Below, one piece after another: positions 8,244 through 16,546 of a stretch of 64,000 nt of DNA. Position 1 is the first letter of the stretch, and the number at the start of each line of letters is the position of its first letter. The notes below the pieces were generated by a model that searched no databases, was not told the origin of the DNA, and worked only from the letters and a program-made list of their open reading frames with translations. The DNA lies in the NCBI RefSeq assembly GCF_002844375.1, contig NZ_CP024199.1, forward strand, positions 3,202,001-3,266,000, given 5' to 3'. This DNA comes from Thalassospira marina. GTDB taxonomy: Bacteria > Pseudomonadota > Alphaproteobacteria > Rhodospirillales > Thalassospiraceae. Made by a program: the position numbers and the translations under genes.

Positions 8244-8873
8244 ATGACCCAACCCCTTGCCCAGCCGCCATTACCCACAACAACCGCTGCCCGGCCTGTT
8301 ACTGCGGTGATGGGAACAGCACAGGGCCACGTCGTGTCCAGCCCATGGCGTAATTTGGCACTAGGGGTGCTCGCTGCCTTTATGGCATTCGCAGCAGGCC
8401 CGGTAACACCGGCACAGGCCGATAACTGGTTTGAACCACTATCGGGCAAGCCCCGCGCGGTTGATGGCGATACGCTGGAATACGGCTTCAAGCGGGTTGA
8501 CCTGTATGGCGCCGACAGCTTGGAACGTTTTCAGAAATGCGTTGTTAGCGGACAAAGTACCGCATGTGGTGCCGATGCCTGGCAGGCCATCACCAACCTG
8601 ATCGCAAAGACCCCGGTTCGGTGTGAAACCAAGGCCATCAACCGCTATAAGCGCAACATGGCCATTTGCCGCAATGCCAATGGTGTTGATATCGGCCAGC
8701 AGCTTGTCGCAATGGGATGGGCCGTTGCCCGCCCTGATGAAATGCCGACTTATGCCGCTGCCGAAAAATCGGCCAAGGCCGCGCGCCGCGGTGCATGGGC
8801 GGGCAAATTCATCGACCCGCTTCAATGGCGGCGGGGCGAGCGCCTGCCGGAACATAAAATCAGCATTTACTGA
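8244..8873 (+). CDS. Secreted/membrane-anchored thermonuclease-like (SNase) protein
   Basis: A 209-residue protein with an N-terminal hydrophobic segment, LALGVLAAFMAFAAGPVTPAQA, that is either a signal peptide after a 30-residue leader or an anchor. The mature part is a staphylococcal-nuclease-type OB fold: AVDGDTLEYG, VDLYGADSLERFQ, then CETKAINRYKRNMAICR and VAMGWAVARP. The canonical Arg and Glu of active nucleases are not obvious in the usual places (ADSLERFQ replaces IDAPE), so activity is uncertain. The ATG at 8244 follows AAGGGA; an upstream extension to 8106 overlaps the previous gene and is rejected. Confidence 0.8.
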   Translation: MTQPLAQPPLPTTTAARPVTAVMGTAQGHVVSSPWRNLALGVLAAFMAFAAGPVTPAQADNWFEPLSGKPRAVDGDTLEYGFKRVDLYGADSLERFQKCVVSGQSTACGADAWQAITNLIAKTPVRCETKAINRYKRNMAICRNANGVDIGQQLVAMGWAVARPDEMPTYAAAEKSAKAARRGAWAGKFIDPLQWRRGERLPEHKISIY

Positions 8874-8931
8874 CTGTTTGGGATGGCGTGGAACGGTTGC
8901 CATTAATGTTTCCCATCAGGCCCGAACGTAA

Positions 8932-8966
8932 AAAAGGCTGGCGCAGCACGCACCAGCCTTTTGTCT
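8932..8966. terminator. Bidirectional terminator
   Basis: Inverted repeat AAAAGGCTGG / CCAGCCTTTT around an 11-base loop, with T-rich sequence on each side. It serves the thermonuclease-like gene (+) and the convergent EamA gene (-). Confidence 0.75.
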
Positions 8967-8991
8967 TTATTTCGATCATTCACAGCCCAGC

Positions 8992-10071
8992 CTAGGCCGC
9001 AGGCCCCTGAAAGGGGCGCGCCAGCAGTCGGCCAAGCCCGGCCAGGGTCATTTTGTTTTTAAGCGAGGCTACGCCCACAATAACCACAACAAAACCAGCC
9101 ATTTGTGTGGGGCTTAGGGTTTCGCCCAATAACAGCCAGGCAGCAAAAAATGTCAGCGCCGGGCCGGAAAGCGAAATTAACGAGGCCTGGGTCGCGCCGA
9201 TACGCCGGATACCTTCGAACAGCAGGAAAAACGGGATCACGGTGCAGAAAATCGAAATGCCCGTCGTCCATAGCACCCCTGCCAGATTAAGGTGCAGCGG
9301 CTTTTCAACAACCAGTTCATAAAGAACCATGGCAATACCGGCCACTGTATTGATCAGGGCAGAAAAATGCATGGAACCAATGACATTGATTTTGCGCTGG
9401 CTGAAATAAAGGTAGCAGGCATAGGTCAGCGCCGACGAAAATGCCCAAAACACCCCCTGCCAGACATGGTCTGACACCAGCGATACCCCATTGGGGGCCA
9501 CCACCAAAATCAACCCGCAATAGGTGATCAGAAAACATATGATCTGCCGGGGCGGCGGCAGGCGCCAGCGATGCACTGCTTCCAAGATCATGACAATGGC
9601 GGGGAAGCTGAACAGCACGATGCGCGATACCGTGACATCAATGATGGAAACGGCGGTAAAATCGCACAGCGAGGCGGCAAAAAACAGCCCACCAAATGCC
9701 CCACCCCAGATCATGTCTGCCGGTCGCATGGCCCGTTCACCGGGGCGGTTTTTGCCAAACATCCACACGCCAAACCAGAAAAACGGCATCGCGATTAAAA
9801 ACCGCAACAGCAAAAGCCCATCCACCGTCATGCCGGTTGCATAAACAAACTTCGCCAAAAGCCCCTTCATCGCCAGCGCGCAAGTGGCAAGCAGCACCAA
9901 AATCAGTGCAGAACGTGCCGTTTTGGCCTGGGCTGCCTCGGCGGCCGCAGTTTTTGCTGTATCGGCCGAATTGGCCGCACTCGCGGCATGTGCAGATGTC
10001 GCATCATCTGGCGACGGGGTGGCATCATTGGCTGGCGCATTGCCAGTCAATGTTGATGAACTGGGGGGCAT
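8992..10071 (-). CDS. EamA-family (DMT) transporter
   Basis: A 359-residue inner-membrane protein of the drug/metabolite transporter superfamily: ten hydrophobic segments in two EamA repeats, preceded by an unusual Ala/Ser/Thr/Asp-rich cytoplasmic tail of about 50 residues. Motifs include LLLLRFLIAMPFFWFG in repeat one and IRRIGATQASLISLSGPALTFFAAWLLLGE in repeat two. An ATG at 10098 is also possible, but the ATG at 10071 has a far better ribosome-binding site (CGGAG, 7 bases away). Divergent from a LysR gene, which probably controls it. Substrate unknown; relatives export amino acids or metabolites. Confidence 0.85.
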   Translation of the reverse strand: MPPSSSTLTGNAPANDATPSPDDATSAHAASAANSADTAKTAAAEAAQAKTARSALILVLLATCALAMKGLLAKFVYATGMTVDGLLLLRFLIAMPFFWFGVWMFGKNRPGERAMRPADMIWGGAFGGLFFAASLCDFTAVSIIDVTVSRIVLFSFPAIVMILEAVHRWRLPPPRQIICFLITYCGLILVVAPNGVSLVSDHVWQGVFWAFSSALTYACYLYFSQRKINVIGSMHFSALINTVAGIAMVLYELVVEKPLHLNLAGVLWTTGISIFCTVIPFFLLFEGIRRIGATQASLISLSGPALTFFAAWLLLGETLSPTQMAGFVVVIVGVASLKNKMTLAGLGRLLARPFQGPAA

Positions 10072-10147
10072 TGGGAACTCCGATCTCTCTATCCCCATAT
10101 CCTACGCCGCCACAGACATTATTCAATTCGAATAAAATATTACCAGC

Positions 10148-10164
10148 TATCAGCTTTGCTGATA
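10148..10164. promoter_or_regulatory. Inverted repeat, candidate LysR operator
   Basis: A perfect 7-3-7 inverted repeat, TATCAGCTTTGCTGATA, between the divergent EamA and LysR genes. Its core TCAGCTTTGCTGA fits the T-N11-A form of LysR boxes. Confidence 0.55.
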
Positions 10165-10206
10165 ACATAAGCAAACCCGCATCAACCACGATCAAAAGCC
10201 GCCATC

Positions 10207-11109
10207 ATGGATATCAAACAGCTTCGCAGTTTTATTCACATTGCCGAACTGGGAAGCCTGTCGCGCGCGGCCGACCGGTTAAACCTGTCGCAACCCGCAC
10301 TAAGCCGCCAGCTTAACCTGCTGGAAGAAAACCTGAATACCCAGCTTCTGGAACGTACCGGACGCGGCGTGAAACTGACCGAAGCAGGCCGTATTCTGGC
10401 CGAACGGGCGCGTGTCATTTTGGGCGACCTTGCCCGGCTGGAAGCCGATCTTAGCGAACGGCGCGATCACGTGACCGGCCATGTCAATATTGGCCTGCCC
10501 CCCAGTGCCGGCATTGTCATAACCGGCGCGCTGGTGGAAGCCGTGCGCGACCGCTACCCGGAGCTTAGCCTGTCCATCGCCGAAGATTTAACTGGCGATA
10601 TTCAGGAAGGGCTGCTTTCGGGGCGGCTGGATGTTGGTGCACTTCATGATGGCATGATATCGCGCAGCCTGCATTCCGAACCCCTATGGCGCGAAGACCT
10701 GTTTTTGATTTCGCATCCATCCTTGGTGCCTGAAAATGCCACCGCAATTGCCTTTGAAGATGTGGTGCGCCTGCCCCTGATCATGCCAACGCCCAAACAT
10801 GGCCTGCGCGCCAAAATGCAGGAAGCCGCCTTTCGTGCCGGACGCCCGCTGATGCCTGTGGTCGAAGCCGATGCCCTGCGTGTGCTGGTTGACCTGGTCC
10901 ATCGCGGTTTGGGGCATACGGTTTTACCACGGTCCTCCCTGGTGGCCGAACTTTCCACCGGGCGGCTAAAGGCACGGCGCATTACCCAGCCTGGCATGGC
11001 GCGTACCGTCATGCTGTCCTGGTTGCAGGACCGCCCGCTAAGTGCCGGGACAAAGGCGGTGATTGATACCCTGCGTGAACTGGCTGGCACCGTACCAATG
11101 GGCGACTAA
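10207..11109 (+). CDS. LysR family transcriptional regulator
   Basis: A 300-residue LysR-type regulator. The N-terminal winged helix-turn-helix reads MDIKQLRSFIHIAELGSLSRAADRLNLSQPALSRQ and is followed by the linker helix and a periplasmic-binding-like effector domain (VNIGLPPSAGIVITGALV ... LHSEPLWREDLFLI). Divergent from the EamA transporter with a LysR-type inverted repeat between them, so it probably regulates that gene and itself. The sequence resembles the NAC/CbbR-like end of the family but the inducer cannot be read. Confidence 0.9.
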   Translation: MDIKQLRSFIHIAELGSLSRAADRLNLSQPALSRQLNLLEENLNTQLLERTGRGVKLTEAGRILAERARVILGDLARLEADLSERRDHVTGHVNIGLPPSAGIVITGALVEAVRDRYPELSLSIAEDLTGDIQEGLLSGRLDVGALHDGMISRSLHSEPLWREDLFLISHPSLVPENATAIAFEDVVRLPLIMPTPKHGLRAKMQEAAFRAGRPLMPVVEADALRVLVDLVHRGLGHTVLPRSSLVAELSTGRLKARRITQPGMARTVMLSWLQDRPLSAGTKAVIDTLRELAGTVPMGD

Positions 11110-11151
11110 GCCCCTGCCAGTCAGGCGTTTGTGCCGACATCCTTGCAAAAC

Positions 11152-11185
11152 AAAACCGGCATTCACGGAGAATGCCGGTTTTTAT
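11152..11185. terminator. Bidirectional terminator
   Basis: AAAACCGGCATTC / GAATGCCGGTTTTT around a five-base loop: a 13-bp stem with A-run and T-run, ending both the LysR gene (+) and the aldo/keto reductase gene (-). Confidence 0.88.
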
Positions 11186-11215
11186 TCAGATCCCCAAACG
11201 GATCATCTGGTGCAA

Positions 11216-12262
11216 TCAGGCGTCGGCTGATGAATCAGATGAACGTTTCCACAAATTCAGGCCGCCATCGGTGGCGTATTTGTCAATTTCCACCAGTTCT
11301 TCGGTGCTGAATTCAAGATTGTTCAGGGCATCAAGGCTGTTATCAAGCTGCGCAACATGGCGCGCACCAATCAGGGCGGATGTAATTTCCGGGCGACGCA
11401 GCACCCAGGCAATCGCCATCTGCGCCAGTGACTGGCCGCGACGCTGGGCAATCTCGTTAAGGGCTTTAACGCGATTGATGTTTTCTTCAGTCAGCATCGA
11501 AGACTGGAACGAACCACCTTCTGCTGCGCGCGAATTATCGGGCACACCATTAAGGTATTTATTGGTCAGAAGGCCCTGCGCCATCGGCGAAAAGGCAATG
11601 CAGCCAATACCCAGTTCAGTCAGGGTATCAAGCAGGCCTTCTTCCTCGACCCAGCGGTTCAGCATCGAATAGCTGGGCTGATGGATCACGCAAGGCGTGC
11701 CCAGTTCCGTCAGAATTTCCTGTGCCTTGCGGGTCATTTCCGCCGAATAGGACGAAATACCGACATAAAGCGCCTTGCCCTGGCGAACAACCTGGTCAAG
11801 CGCGCTCATGGTTTCATAAAGCGGCGTGTCCGGGTCCACACGGTGCGAATAGAAAATGTCAACATAATCCAGCCCCATACGTTTCAGGCTCTGATCCAGG
11901 CTGGAAATAAGATATTTGCGTGATCCCCATTCGCCATAGGGACCAGGCCACATGCGATAGCCCGCCTTGGTCGAAATGATCAATTCATCACGATGGGCGC
12001 GCAAATCCTGATCAAGGATGCGGCCAAAGTTTTCTTCGGCCGAACCGGGCGGCGGGCCATAGTTATTGGCAAGGTCAAAATGGGTAACACCGCGATCAAA
12101 GGCACGGCGGATCATGGCACGCTGGGTTTCGTAAACGTCAACGCCACCAAAATTGTGCCAAAGACCAAGGGTAATTTGCGGTAATTGAAGGCCGCTATGG
12201 CCACTGCGGCGATAGGTCATCTGTTCGTAACGCGATGCGTCGGGCATCCAGTCCGATGACAT
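11216..12262 (-). CDS. Aldo/keto reductase, YghZ/Gpr-like
   Basis: A 348-residue NADPH-dependent aldo/keto reductase resembling E. coli YghZ (L-glyceraldehyde 3-phosphate reductase, methylglyoxal detoxification). The catalytic tetrad is visible: Asp and Tyr in THFDLANNYGPP, Lys in STKAGY, His in YSHRVDPDTP; the ISSYS strand and the LNRWVEEEGLL segment are typical of this branch. The start at 12262 lies behind an excellent ribosome-binding site (CAGGAGGAAGACC then ATG); an upstream in-frame ATG at 12301 lacks one. Function by family; not tested for this protein. Confidence 0.88.
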   Translation of the reverse strand: MSSDWMPDASRYEQMTYRRSGHSGLQLPQITLGLWHNFGGVDVYETQRAMIRRAFDRGVTHFDLANNYGPPPGSAEENFGRILDQDLRAHRDELIISTKAGYRMWPGPYGEWGSRKYLISSLDQSLKRMGLDYVDIFYSHRVDPDTPLYETMSALDQVVRQGKALYVGISSYSAEMTRKAQEILTELGTPCVIHQPSYSMLNRWVEEEGLLDTLTELGIGCIAFSPMAQGLLTNKYLNGVPDNSRAAEGGSFQSSMLTEENINRVKALNEIAQRRGQSLAQMAIAWVLRRPEITSALIGARHVAQLDNSLDALNNLEFSTEELVEIDKYATDGGLNLWKRSSDSSADA

Positions 12263-12570
12263 GGTCTTCCTCCTGATTATTTTTGTTTTGGGTTTTCCCA
12301 AAATTTGAATCGATCCAATGCGCGAGAGAATACGTTATTTCCCCTCGCCCTGTCAGGTGCGAATTGCAAAAACCCGAACATAACCAATCACGAACAATCA
12401 AAAATTCAGGCAGGCAACCATGCGCCACTTAACCCGTCCCCACATTCATCCACACAGCCATGGCGGCAACAAAAGCATTTTGCCGATTGGTTCTTCGAAC
12501 AAAGCGTTTATTGGGTGTATACAGGGAAACAAAGCAGACAGACGGGCACAACAGCAGGATAGAAAAACAG
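12263..12570. other. Divergent intergenic region AKR-LysR
   Basis: A 308-base divergent control region. It contains an inverted repeat TTTTGGG-N4-CCCAAAA at 12286-12303, about 25 bases upstream of the aldo/keto reductase start, a candidate operator for the LysR protein encoded to the right. No gene is supported here. Confidence 0.5.
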
Positions 12571-13470
12571 ATGAAAGCGAGCATCCGCGGACTGGAACTG
12601 TTTCGATCGATCATGCTGACCGGGTCGATCAGCAAATCGTCGGTCGAACTGAACATTTCCCAGCCCACCGCCAGCGGTCTTTTGAAACGGCTGGAGGATT
12701 CACTGGGGCTGATCCTGTTTGAACGCAGTGCCTTTGGCCTGTCGCCCACGCCCGAAGCAATCAAGCTGCTGCCCGAAGTTGACCGGATGTTTCAGCATCT
12801 GGACCATGTGCAAACCAAAATCGCCAATATTGCCGAGGGGGATTCAGCATTTCTATCGGTGCAGTCCCTGCCATCCATGTCGCAGCACTTTGTCGCCCCA
12901 ACGATTAAAATCCTGTGCGAACATTTCCCCAAGGCCACCATTTCCATCCATTCCGGACAATCATCCCAGGTGGTCAACAGCATCCGCATGGGGGCCTTTG
13001 ATGTTGGCTTTGTTTATGGGGCGCGGGAAAATTCGACGCTAGAATATATCCCGCTCAAGAAAATCAAATTCGAATGCGTGGTGCGCGCCGATCACAGGCT
13101 GGCGCAAAAATCCCATGTCGAACCATCGGACCTTTTAAACGAAGATCTGATTTTAAACCGGTCAGGCACCTATTTGCGCAATGCGCTAAACCGTGCGCTG
13201 CGCCAGCATGATATTCCCGTTTCGCCCAAGGTCGAAACCGGCACGCTGCAGGCCTATGACCTGATCAATTCGGGGATTGGTATTGGAATCCTTGATACGT
13301 CGCTGCTTTCCGATAACCATTATCCCGACCTGGTCGCTGTACCGACCTTCATGAATATCGAGGTCGAGGCCTGCGCCATTTTCAACAAGACCACGCCGCT
13401 TTCCCGTGTTGCCCACCAATATCTGACCATCGTGCAGGATTTCTTCAATTCGGCAGGCAAAGCGGATTAA
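12571..13470 (+). CDS. LysR family transcriptional regulator
   Basis: A 299-residue LysR protein. Helix-turn-helix: GLELFRSIMLTGSISKSSVELNISQPTASGLLKRLEDSLGLILFERS; the HTH is followed by an effector domain with the segment SLPSMSQHFVAPTIKILCEHFP. The ATG at 12571 follows AGGAT at moderate distance; an upstream in-frame ATG at 12460 adds 37 residues not typical of the family. It is divergent from the aldo/keto reductase and convergent with the TRAP operon; either could be its target. The first helix resembles the branch that includes opine and amino-acid catabolism regulators, but the effector is unknown. Confidence 0.88.
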   Translation: MKASIRGLELFRSIMLTGSISKSSVELNISQPTASGLLKRLEDSLGLILFERSAFGLSPTPEAIKLLPEVDRMFQHLDHVQTKIANIAEGDSAFLSVQSLPSMSQHFVAPTIKILCEHFPKATISIHSGQSSQVVNSIRMGAFDVGFVYGARENSTLEYIPLKKIKFECVVRADHRLAQKSHVEPSDLLNEDLILNRSGTYLRNALNRALRQHDIPVSPKVETGTLQAYDLINSGIGIGILDTSLLSDNHYPDLVAVPTFMNIEVEACAIFNKTTPLSRVAHQYLTIVQDFFNSAGKAD

Positions 13471-13490
13471 GGCCGACATCCCCAAACGCA

Positions 13491-13516
13491 AAACGACCCG
13501 GCTATACCGGGTCGCT
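13491..13516 (-). terminator. Terminator of the TRAP operon
   Basis: A hairpin CGACCCGG-TATAGC/CGGGTCG style stem (arms CGACCCGG and CCGGGTCG, loop CTATA) followed on the minus strand by GTTTTGCGTTTG. Serves dctP and possibly the convergent LysR gene. Confidence 0.6.
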
Positions 13517-13566
13517 GCGTAAAAATATCCTGCATGTCAGACAAGGCTGACCGGCTGACGAACCGG

Positions 13567-14586
13567 TTATTCGGCTGCGCCTGCAATTTCTTTCAGACGG
13601 GTCATGACCTCGGCACCGACCAGCGGTTCACCCAGTTCTTTCCAGACCGGCTTCATCTTGGCGACCCAGGCGGCGTGCTGTTCATCATTCAGGGTGTGAA
13701 TTTTAACGCCGCTCTGACGGATGGCTTCAACATCGTCATTGTTCATCTTAAGGCCGTTTTCGATGTTCCAGTCGGTTGCGGCTTTCAGCGCATCGGCAAT
13801 ACCGGAACGGACATCATCGGGCAGGCCATCCCACCAGTTCTTGCTGGTTCCAACCATGTAGTAGGAATACATGTGGTTGGTCAGGGTCAGATGATTGATC
13901 ATTTCATACATGCCTGAACCCTTCCAGGCATTCGGGGTAACTTCGGCACCGTCGATAACACCGGTCTGAAGGGCGGTCGGGGCTTCACCCCAATTCACGC
14001 TAACCGGGTTGGCATCAACCGCTTCAAAGGTTTTGACATATACCGGGGCAGACTGAACACGGATTTTCATGCCGGCAATATCCGCCGGGGTCAGCACATC
14101 CTTGGAGCCGGTATAACCCAGAACACGCGGGCCATTGATCCAGAAAGCAACCGGTTCAATGTTTTTCGAGCGCAGCTGCGGCACAAAAATGCTGCGAACC
14201 GTTTCGTCCTTCATCGCGGCCGAGAATTTTTCCGGCGTATCGAGAAGAAACGGCAGGTTAAATGCATTCATGCCCTTGGCAAGGGTGGCATAGGTGCCGG
14301 TTGTCGGTGCAATGAAGTTAACCGCACCAAGCTGAAGGCCCTGGACCTGGTCGCTCTGGTCAAACAGGGTGCTGGAATGGTGCAGTTCAATCTCGACCTT
14401 GTCACCCAGGCGTTTTTTGACTTCTTCGGCGAATTTTTCAAAGGTCTGGCCCTTCAGGCTGACTTTGGCCGAATCATCGGACATCACGATTTTGATCGGG
14501 GCAGCATTGGCAATCGATGCACCAAGGGCAACCCCGGCCATCAGAATACCAGCCAGCGTCAAACGCAGTTTCCCGGTATATTTCAT
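13567..14586 (-). CDS. dctP: TRAP transporter substrate-binding protein DctP
   Basis: A 339-residue periplasmic solute receptor. Signal peptide: MKYTGKLRLTLAGILMAGVALG then cleavage after ANA. The DctP family core follows: FEKFAEEVKKRLGDKVEIELHHSS, the QLGAVNF strand, and the substrate-contact region MKIRVQSAPVYVKTFEAVDANPVSVNWGEAPTALQTGVIDGAE, where the conserved Arg of MKIRV binds a carboxylate in characterised members. So the ligand is almost surely an organic acid. It is the last gene of a five-gene operon and lies 64 bases after dctM. Confidence 0.93.
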   Translation of the reverse strand: MKYTGKLRLTLAGILMAGVALGASIANAAPIKIVMSDDSAKVSLKGQTFEKFAEEVKKRLGDKVEIELHHSSTLFDQSDQVQGLQLGAVNFIAPTTGTYATLAKGMNAFNLPFLLDTPEKFSAAMKDETVRSIFVPQLRSKNIEPVAFWINGPRVLGYTGSKDVLTPADIAGMKIRVQSAPVYVKTFEAVDANPVSVNWGEAPTALQTGVIDGAEVTPNAWKGSGMYEMINHLTLTNHMYSYYMVGTSKNWWDGLPDDVRSGIADALKAATDWNIENGLKMNNDDVEAIRQSGVKIHTLNDEQHAAWVAKMKPVWKELGEPLVGAEVMTRLKEIAGAAE

Positions 14587-14650
14587 CTGTTTTCTCCACT
14601 GTTTATCATTTTATTGGTCACCCCATTCCGTCCCCGGAAATCGGTGTTGA

Positions 14651-15970
14651 TCACTTCATCAAAGCCGGCAGATAAAGCGAAATTTGCGGTATAAAGGTCA
14701 CAAGAAGCAGGGCCGTCAGGGTCGCGGCGATCCAGGGCAAGGCAGCCCGGAACACATTCAAAACCGACATGCCCGAAATGCTGCTGGCGACAAAAAGGTT
14801 CATGCCAACTGGCGGGGTGATCAGGCCCAGTTCGATATTCACCACCATGATGATGGCGAAATGGATCGGATCGATGCCAAGCGACCGGGCCGCAGGCTCC
14901 AGCAGCGGTGCAAAGATCAGGATGGTCGGGACCCCTTCAAGGAAGAAACCGACAATCACCAACAGCACATTGACGCATAACAGGAACTGAACCGGCGACA
15001 GCCCGGCATCGAGAACCAGTTGGGCCAGTTTGGCCGGCACACCGATTTTGGTAATGAAATAGCCAAACATCAGGGCATTCGCCGTGACCCAGAAAATCAT
15101 GCCAACGCGTGGCACCGTTGCGGCAACAACGTTAAAGACATCCCGAACCTTCAGTTCGCGGTAAATCAGCATGCCGACAATAACCGCAAGCGCGATGGCC
15201 ACCAGGGCGGCCTCGGTCGGGGTGAAGATGGCCCCGCCATCGACCTGCATGCCAAACAGTTCAAACCCCGGAAAACCGTAAATCCCGACGATAATCACGA
15301 TGGGCAACAGCAATGCCGGAAAGCTGACGCGAAATGCTCGGCCCATTTCCCCAACGGCTGCCCGCTGGCGGACTTCAACCCCTTCGCGGGTTGCAAGGAA
15401 GCGTGCGGTAAACAGCAGCAGCAGGCCATAAATCACACCCGGCACCACACCGGCCAAAAACAGCTTGGGGATCGATGTTTCAGTGACAAAGCCATAAAGG
15501 ATCAGCGGAATGCTGGGTGGCAGCAAAATACCGATCGAACCCGATGTGCAAATCGCCCCGATCGAGAATTTTTTGGAATAACCTTCCTTTAGCAGCGCGG
15601 GATAAAGAATGTTGCCCACCGCCGCAACCGTGGCCGGGCTGGAACCAGAAATCGCTGCAAAGAATATGCAGGTCAAAACCGTTGCCATGCCAAGGCCAGC
15701 CTTGAAATGCCCCAAAAGTGCCGTTGCCAGATCGACCAGGCGACGCACCAGCCCGCCATTTTCCATCAGGGCCGCAGCCAGAAAGAAAAACGGCACAGCC
15801 ATCAGGGTGAAATGTTCAAGATTGGTCAGCAGTTTCTGGCCAAGAATCCCGGTGGGAATCGGCGAGAAAATGATCGAGGACAACACCGCCGCACCGCCCA
15901 GTGCAACGGCAATCGGCGCACCAATAACGATCAGGGCGAAGAAAACAATGGCCAGAAAAGCAACGGTCAT
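14651..15970 (-). CDS. dctM: TRAP transporter large permease DctM
   Basis: A 439-residue membrane protein of the DctM/IT superfamily with about twelve transmembrane segments, which carries out sodium-coupled import of the acid delivered by DctP. Family features: ALMENGGLVRRLVDLATALLG, FFAAISGSSPATVAAVGNILYPAL, GSIGILLPPSIPLILYG and the duplicated motif ELGLITPPVGMNLFVASSISG. Its start overlaps the dctQ stop by four bases (ATGA). Confidence 0.94.
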   Translation of the reverse strand: MTVAFLAIVFFALIVIGAPIAVALGGAAVLSSIIFSPIPTGILGQKLLTNLEHFTLMAVPFFFLAAALMENGGLVRRLVDLATALLGHFKAGLGMATVLTCIFFAAISGSSPATVAAVGNILYPALLKEGYSKKFSIGAICTSGSIGILLPPSIPLILYGFVTETSIPKLFLAGVVPGVIYGLLLLFTARFLATREGVEVRQRAAVGEMGRAFRVSFPALLLPIVIIVGIYGFPGFELFGMQVDGGAIFTPTEAALVAIALAVIVGMLIYRELKVRDVFNVVAATVPRVGMIFWVTANALMFGYFITKIGVPAKLAQLVLDAGLSPVQFLLCVNVLLVIVGFFLEGVPTILIFAPLLEPAARSLGIDPIHFAIIMVVNIELGLITPPVGMNLFVASSISGMSVLNVFRAALPWIAATLTALLLVTFIPQISLYLPALMK

Positions 15971-16503
15971 TTGCCCTGCCCTTTATTCGAAGCGAGTTTG
16001 GAAAGATAGGTTTCTTCGGGCTTCAGCGCGCCCAGATCGCGGCCCAGCGTCAAAAGCAGCAGCACATAGCGCAAGCTGAAAAACACCATCGTCACAGGCA
16101 CAACGAGGAAGAAATACAGTTCGGGAATGTCGGTTTCCTGATTGACCGCACCGATCATGTCCAGGAAATTGGCATAGAAAATCGCGTCATAGGCGTAATA
16201 CAGGCACAAGGCCAGGGTTGCGCCATAGGCCAGCAAGTTTAAAACCGCCCGACCACGTGGCCCCAATGCCATCGGCAGCAGGTCCACCCGCGGATGATAC
16301 CCCTCCCGAATGGCGCGGCTGGCGCCAAACAGCATCGCCCAGACCAGCGAAATCACCAAAACGGTTTCCAGCCAGTGAATACCCGAATTGAACGCATATC
16401 GCAGGATGATCTGCAGAAGGCCAAGGCTTACCCCCACCAGGGTCAAACCCACCATCATCAGCTTTTCAAACCCGCATAACAGCAAGTCCAGTCGCCGGAT
16501 CAT
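15967..16503 (-). CDS. dctQ: TRAP transporter small permease DctQ
   Basis: A 178-residue protein with four transmembrane helices, matching DctQ. It starts MIRRLDLLLCGFEKLMMVGLTLVGV; the second helix pair contains IHWLETVLVISLVWAMLFGASRAIREGYHPRVDLL, where the R-x-x-x-H-x-R-V-D pattern is typical. It forms the membrane complex with DctM. Located 43 bases after the MmgE/PrpD gene. Confidence 0.92.
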   Translation of the reverse strand: MIRRLDLLLCGFEKLMMVGLTLVGVSLGLLQIILRYAFNSGIHWLETVLVISLVWAMLFGASRAIREGYHPRVDLLPMALGPRGRAVLNLLAYGATLALCLYYAYDAIFYANFLDMIGAVNQETDIPELYFFLVVPVTMVFFSLRYVLLLLTLGRDLGALKPEETYLSKLASNKGQGK

Positions 16504-16546
16504 TCCATTTCACTCCCACACATATTGTTTTCCCCGTCTTTCGCGT

